In this document: in pieces, positions 61,357 to 64,000 of the stretch
Position numbering within the stretch: the first letter of the stretch is position 1
Layout: the number at the start of each line of letters is the position of its first letter
Assembly (NCBI GenBank): GCA_964034945.1
Contig: OZ035962.1
Span: forward strand, 82,667,942 to 82,731,941
Source of the DNA: Chrysopilus asiliformis
Lineage: Eukaryota > Arthropoda > Insecta > Diptera > Rhagionidae
Length of the DNA stretch: 64,000 nucleotides
Direction of reading: 5' to 3'
Program-made: the position numbers and the translations under genes
Notes under the pieces: generated by a model
The model's input: the letters and a program-made list of their open reading frames with translations, nothing else
Database searches by the model: none
Told to the model about the DNA's origin: nothing

Positions 61357-61666
61357 TATGGAAATTAATATGTTTCCATATAAAAGAATATTTAAATTTT
61401 ATTTTATTTAAATTATTATTTTAAACGTTTTTTTATTATTTAAATATTAAATTAAATCTATTTATATTAACGTTTGAAACATTTGATTATTTTATTTTTG
61501 ATTTAAAAGTTTCAATGTTGATAGCTTCAATGACAAATAAAAACTGACTATATTTTGATAAAAACTTTAATTGATAAATTTTCTGTTTGCTATTTTTTAA
61601 AGATATTTTTTGTTAAAGTATTTTATGAATATAAAGAAGTATAGTTAGATAAACTAACTCGCCACA
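61357..61666 (-). repeat. Element A 5' LTR
   Basis: 310 bp, about 1% different from the 3' LTR. It is followed on the plus strand by ATTA, the second copy of the target duplication, then transposon X. Confidence 0.9.
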
Positions 61667-61670
61667 ATTA

Positions 61671-62006
61671 CAATTGGAGAAATATGTCTGCAACAATGCA
61701 TAAAGTGCTTTTCCATGGCAAGCTGATAATTGAAAAAAGCATTTTACCACTTGGGAAGCTTTCAGAAGAAGCTCAGGAATCGAAAAATAAAGACTACAGA
61801 CATTTTAGACTAACCAACACTAGAAAAAACGATAGAATCAACTAAAATGAAGATTTGATGAATATATTACTTCTATCGTCAGATCCATTTTTGGCTTCTC
61901 TGCGTTCTAAATGGACAAATGCAAAAGATGAATTGGATGACGAGGAAGATCAAGAAATCCTACAATTGTTAAAATTCAACGTAGAACAAGACATTATTAA
62001 AATATA
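61671..62006 (+). pseudogene. Transposase-like fragment of X, 3' part
   Basis: Continues the frame of 34,859-34,983: NWRNMSATMHKVLFHGKLI, then ILPLGKLSEEAQESKNKDYR, an in-frame TAA after NDRIN, then NEDLMNILLLSSDPFLASLR, an acidic stretch (DELDDEEDQE), and a final TAA at about 62,006. The block LPxGxLSEEAQEARNKDxR...NEDxxxxLLxSSDP looks familiar to me from arthropod transposon-derived proteins, but I cannot name the superfamily. The internal stop makes it non-functional. Confidence 0.6.
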
Positions 62007-62455
62007 ATTTTTCCTCAACTTAATGTAATTTTAGCCATGTGTATTTGTATCAAAATGTATCAAAATAATCGTATTAAAAATAGTTGTCTTTAAAAATGCT
62101 ATATTTTTTAATAACATTTAAAAACAACTTTAAAACAAAACCAAAAACCAAAAAGATATTACAGCAAATATTATAGTTTTGATTATTTCATCATATAGGG
62201 TATTAAAGTTGCTCCTATTTGATTTTCATGTACTGACGATATATGTAAAATGGCATTCTAAATATTTTCGTCATTAATGATTTTTTCTGTACGACCAACC
62301 GTTCTCGAGATTTTGGTAATTTTTGATTTCAAATGCAGATGGGTGGGGGAGGGGAGAGGAGGGGGTGATCAGATTGTTAGGAAATAAAGCTTGGATATTT
62401 ATCTAGCCAACAAAAAAAAACCCCATTCAAAAATATTGATCCGTTCAAAAGTTAT
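62007..62455 (+). other. Non-coding 3' part of transposon X
   Basis: AT-rich, with a GGGTGGGGGAGGGGAGAGGA purine-rich stretch near 62,340. No gene seen. The 3' TIR follows at 62,456-62,496. Confidence 0.6.
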
Positions 62456-62530
62456 GTATTTTTGGCCGCTGAATGGCACTTTGGCCCCATAATGCGGCGG
62501 ACCATTTCGCTACTATCGTCTAGGCATCTA

Positions 62531-63463
62531 AAGGGTGGTTAAATTTTAAGGGCCGATGTTGAATGTGAACCACACCTAAACGTCAAGTTTTTTTCTGCAT
62601 TTCATTTGACATTTCTCAATTTCAGACTAACTCAATTTGAACCATGGAAAGATACACAATCGAATGGCCGCCGCGACCTCGGCGGCACACCTCCATCCGA
62701 TGGGTCCAAATTTTCGATGACGCTGAGGCATAATTGAGGTTCTATGCCGTTAATGTGCCGAATTATCTCATCCTTTAGCTCTTGAATTGTTGCTGGCTTA
62801 TCGACGTACACCTTTTCTTTCAAATAATCCCAAAGAAAGAAGTCCAACGGTGTCAAATCATATGATCTTGGCGGCCAATTGACATCGCCACCACGTGAGA
62901 TAACACGGCCATTAAATTTGTCGCGCAAAAGAGCGATTGTTTCAGTAGCTGTGTGGCAAGTGGCACCGTCCTGTTGAAACCACATATCGTCCACATCCAT
63001 ATCTTCCAATTCGGGCCATAACAAGTTCGTTATCATCTCACGATAGCGAACACCATTCACAGTAACTGCCTGACCGGCCTCATTTTGGAAAAAATACGGC
63101 CCGATGATGCCGCCAGCCCATAAACCGCACCAAACAGTCACTCTTTGTGGGTGCATTGGTTTTTCGACAATCACTCTTGGATTATCATTCGCCCAAATGC
63201 GGCTGTTCTGCTTATTGACGAATCCACTGAGGTGAAAATGTGCCTCATCACTGAAGATGATTTTCTTCGAAAATTGATCATCCACTGTTGCCATTTCTTG
63301 CCACCATTCTGACCATTGACGACGCGTTGCTCGATTGTGTATCTTTCCATGGTTCAAATTGAGTTAGTCTGAAATTGAGAAATGTCAAATGAAATGCAGA
63401 AAAAAACTTGACGTTTAGGTGTGGTTCACATTCAACATCGGCCCTCAAAATTTAACCACCCTT
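62531..63463 (-). mobile_element. Tc1/mariner transposon, 933 bp, 133-bp TIRs
   Basis: Near-perfect TIRs at 62,531-62,663 and 63,331-63,463 (outer sequence AAGGGTGGTTAAATTTT), flanked by TA on both sides, the duplication of the Tc1/mariner group. It is shorter than an autonomous element (about 1.3 kb). It inserted 34 bp outside the 3' end of X. Confidence 0.92.
62632..63357 (-). pseudogene. Tc1/mariner transposase, DD41D-type, N-terminally truncated
   Basis: 241-codon frame covering only the catalytic domain: IIFSDEAHFHLSG (first Asp), MWFQQDGATCHTA (second Asp), WPPRSYDLTPLDFFLW (third Asp). I count 41 residues between the second and third Asp, which puts it with DD41D elements rather than DD34D mariners. 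The N-terminal helix-turn-helix DNA-binding domain is missing. Near the C-terminus (62,700) the frame shifts after VIENLD: the usual HRMEVCRRGRGGH block is present in another frame. Both the ATG and the stop of the called frame lie inside the TIRs, so neither is a natural gene end. Confidence 0.85.
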
Positions 63464-64000
63464 TACAAGGATTTGAACGAAGTTTTAGCCAGAAGCCACA
63501 GAGAGAGTGACACGCAGTGCCGAACACTCGCAGAAAGCTGCAAATCGATAAAAACACGAATTTAAAGGTCACGAGAATGAGAAGCCACTAGTAAAGTAGT
63601 TTAACATTACGCTAATTTCTGCGATTTTGGGTGCTTTCCCATCTCACTCAACATCCATACAAATTTAGTAAAAATTTATGAAATACCAAATTATTTCTCA
63701 ATGTGTATGCCATTTAAAAATATGCACTTACAAAAAATTCTCTATTTTTTTTTATTTGTATTGGATAATCCATCCAAATGTATGTTACGTTTGTTTAAAC
63801 ATGTTTTTCCCATTAATTTAATGGACTAGCATTATTGATTTATTTGGCGCGAATAATTATATTTATTTAACAACTACCTGTTTCAGTTTAAGTTCAGGTT
63901 TTGTCGTTTACTTTATCACAATATCATTCAATTTTCAAATTTAACTTTCAGTTCATTTTGAATAATCAGGCAGTATTAAAGGATCATTAAATACCAGATT
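63464..64000. other. Unannotated right flank
   Basis: AT-rich sequence beyond the mariner element. No gene, RNA or recognisable repeat was seen. Confidence 0.5.

Larger units (their letters stand above)
34984..61666 (-). mobile_element. Element A: CsRn1-type Ty3/gypsy LTR retrotransposon (interrupted)
   Basis: Minus-strand element of about 5 kb after excluding the nested element B. It has a 308-bp 3' LTR (34,984-35,291) and a 310-bp 5' LTR (61,357-61,666), with TSD ATTA at 34,980-34,983 and 61,667-61,670. The left X copy shows the empty site with a single ATTA. Two features place it in the CsRn1-like lineage: a primer site matching tRNA-Trp, and a Gag ending in a CHCC rather than CCHC motif. 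Pol order is protease, RT, RNase H, integrase. Gag is split by element B, pol has two frameshifts and the integrase Glu is changed, so this copy is dead. Confidence 0.9.
33661..62496 (+). mobile_element. DNA transposon X, right copy, split by nested elements
   Basis: The two halves are 33,661-34,983 and 61,671-62,496, 2.15 kb in total once the nested insertion is excluded. The 5' end (33,661-33,701, CGCACGTTGGGGCCAAAGTG...) and the 3' end (62,456-62,496) are inverted repeats of each other over about 41 bp with a few mismatches, so both TIRs survive. The left X copy provides the empty site: it reads GACATTACAATTGG where this copy is interrupted by element A with a duplicated ATTA. A target duplication for X itself is not clear. 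The superfamily is not assigned. Confidence 0.75.

Overview
This 64 kb window is eukaryotic, almost certainly insect and most likely a fly. It holds an errantivirus with an env gene, an Osvaldo/Ulysses-type Ty3/gypsy element, a CsRn1-type Ty3/gypsy element, a BEL/Pao remnant, a Tc1/mariner copy and a hAT remnant. No host gene, rRNA or tRNA gene was recognised. Assignment to Diptera is inference; assignment to an insect is well supported by the mix of elements.

Region 1 (1-27,628) is a satellite domain. Two related satellites alternate. Satellite A is built from 9-bp GGAATGTAT monomers paired into 20-21 bp dimers. Satellite B is an almost perfect 10-bp array (GGAATGTATA). The order is A(+), 200-N gap, B(+), 19.6 kb of A(-), B(+), A(+), so the large central block is inverted relative to both flanks. 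The very long open frames here are artefacts of a repeat that lacks stop codons.

Region 2 (27,629-34,983) is a transposon graveyard. A BEL/Pao 3' LTR abuts the satellite and is followed by a truncated integrase end. Next come a short hairpin repeat and two copies of an unclassified TIR DNA transposon (here called X) in opposite orientation, about 2.9 kb apart, with a hAT C-terminal remnant next to the left copy.

Region 3 (33,661-62,496) is a four-level nest. The right copy of X (split at 34,983/61,671) contains element A, a minus-strand CsRn1-type Ty3/gypsy element with 308/310-bp LTRs, TSD ATTA, a tRNA-Trp primer site and a frameshifted pol. A's gag is split by element B, an insect errantivirus with two 822-bp LTRs, TSD AAAC, a tRNA-Leu primer site, gag, pol and env. 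B's pol is split by element C, an Osvaldo/Ulysses-like element with two 2,300-bp LTRs, TSD AAGG, a tRNA-Lys-like primer site and open gag and pol. LTR pairs of B and C look identical by eye and those of A differ by about 1%, which agrees with the nesting order. In B, unspliced RNA would give Gag and Gag-Pol, and a predicted spliced RNA would give Env. In C, both LTRs carry three tandem, perfect heat-shock elements immediately upstream of a TATA box, which predicts a stress-driven promoter.

Region 4 (62,497-64,000) holds a 933-bp Tc1/mariner copy with 133-bp TIRs and a broken DD41D-type transposase, then unannotated sequence.
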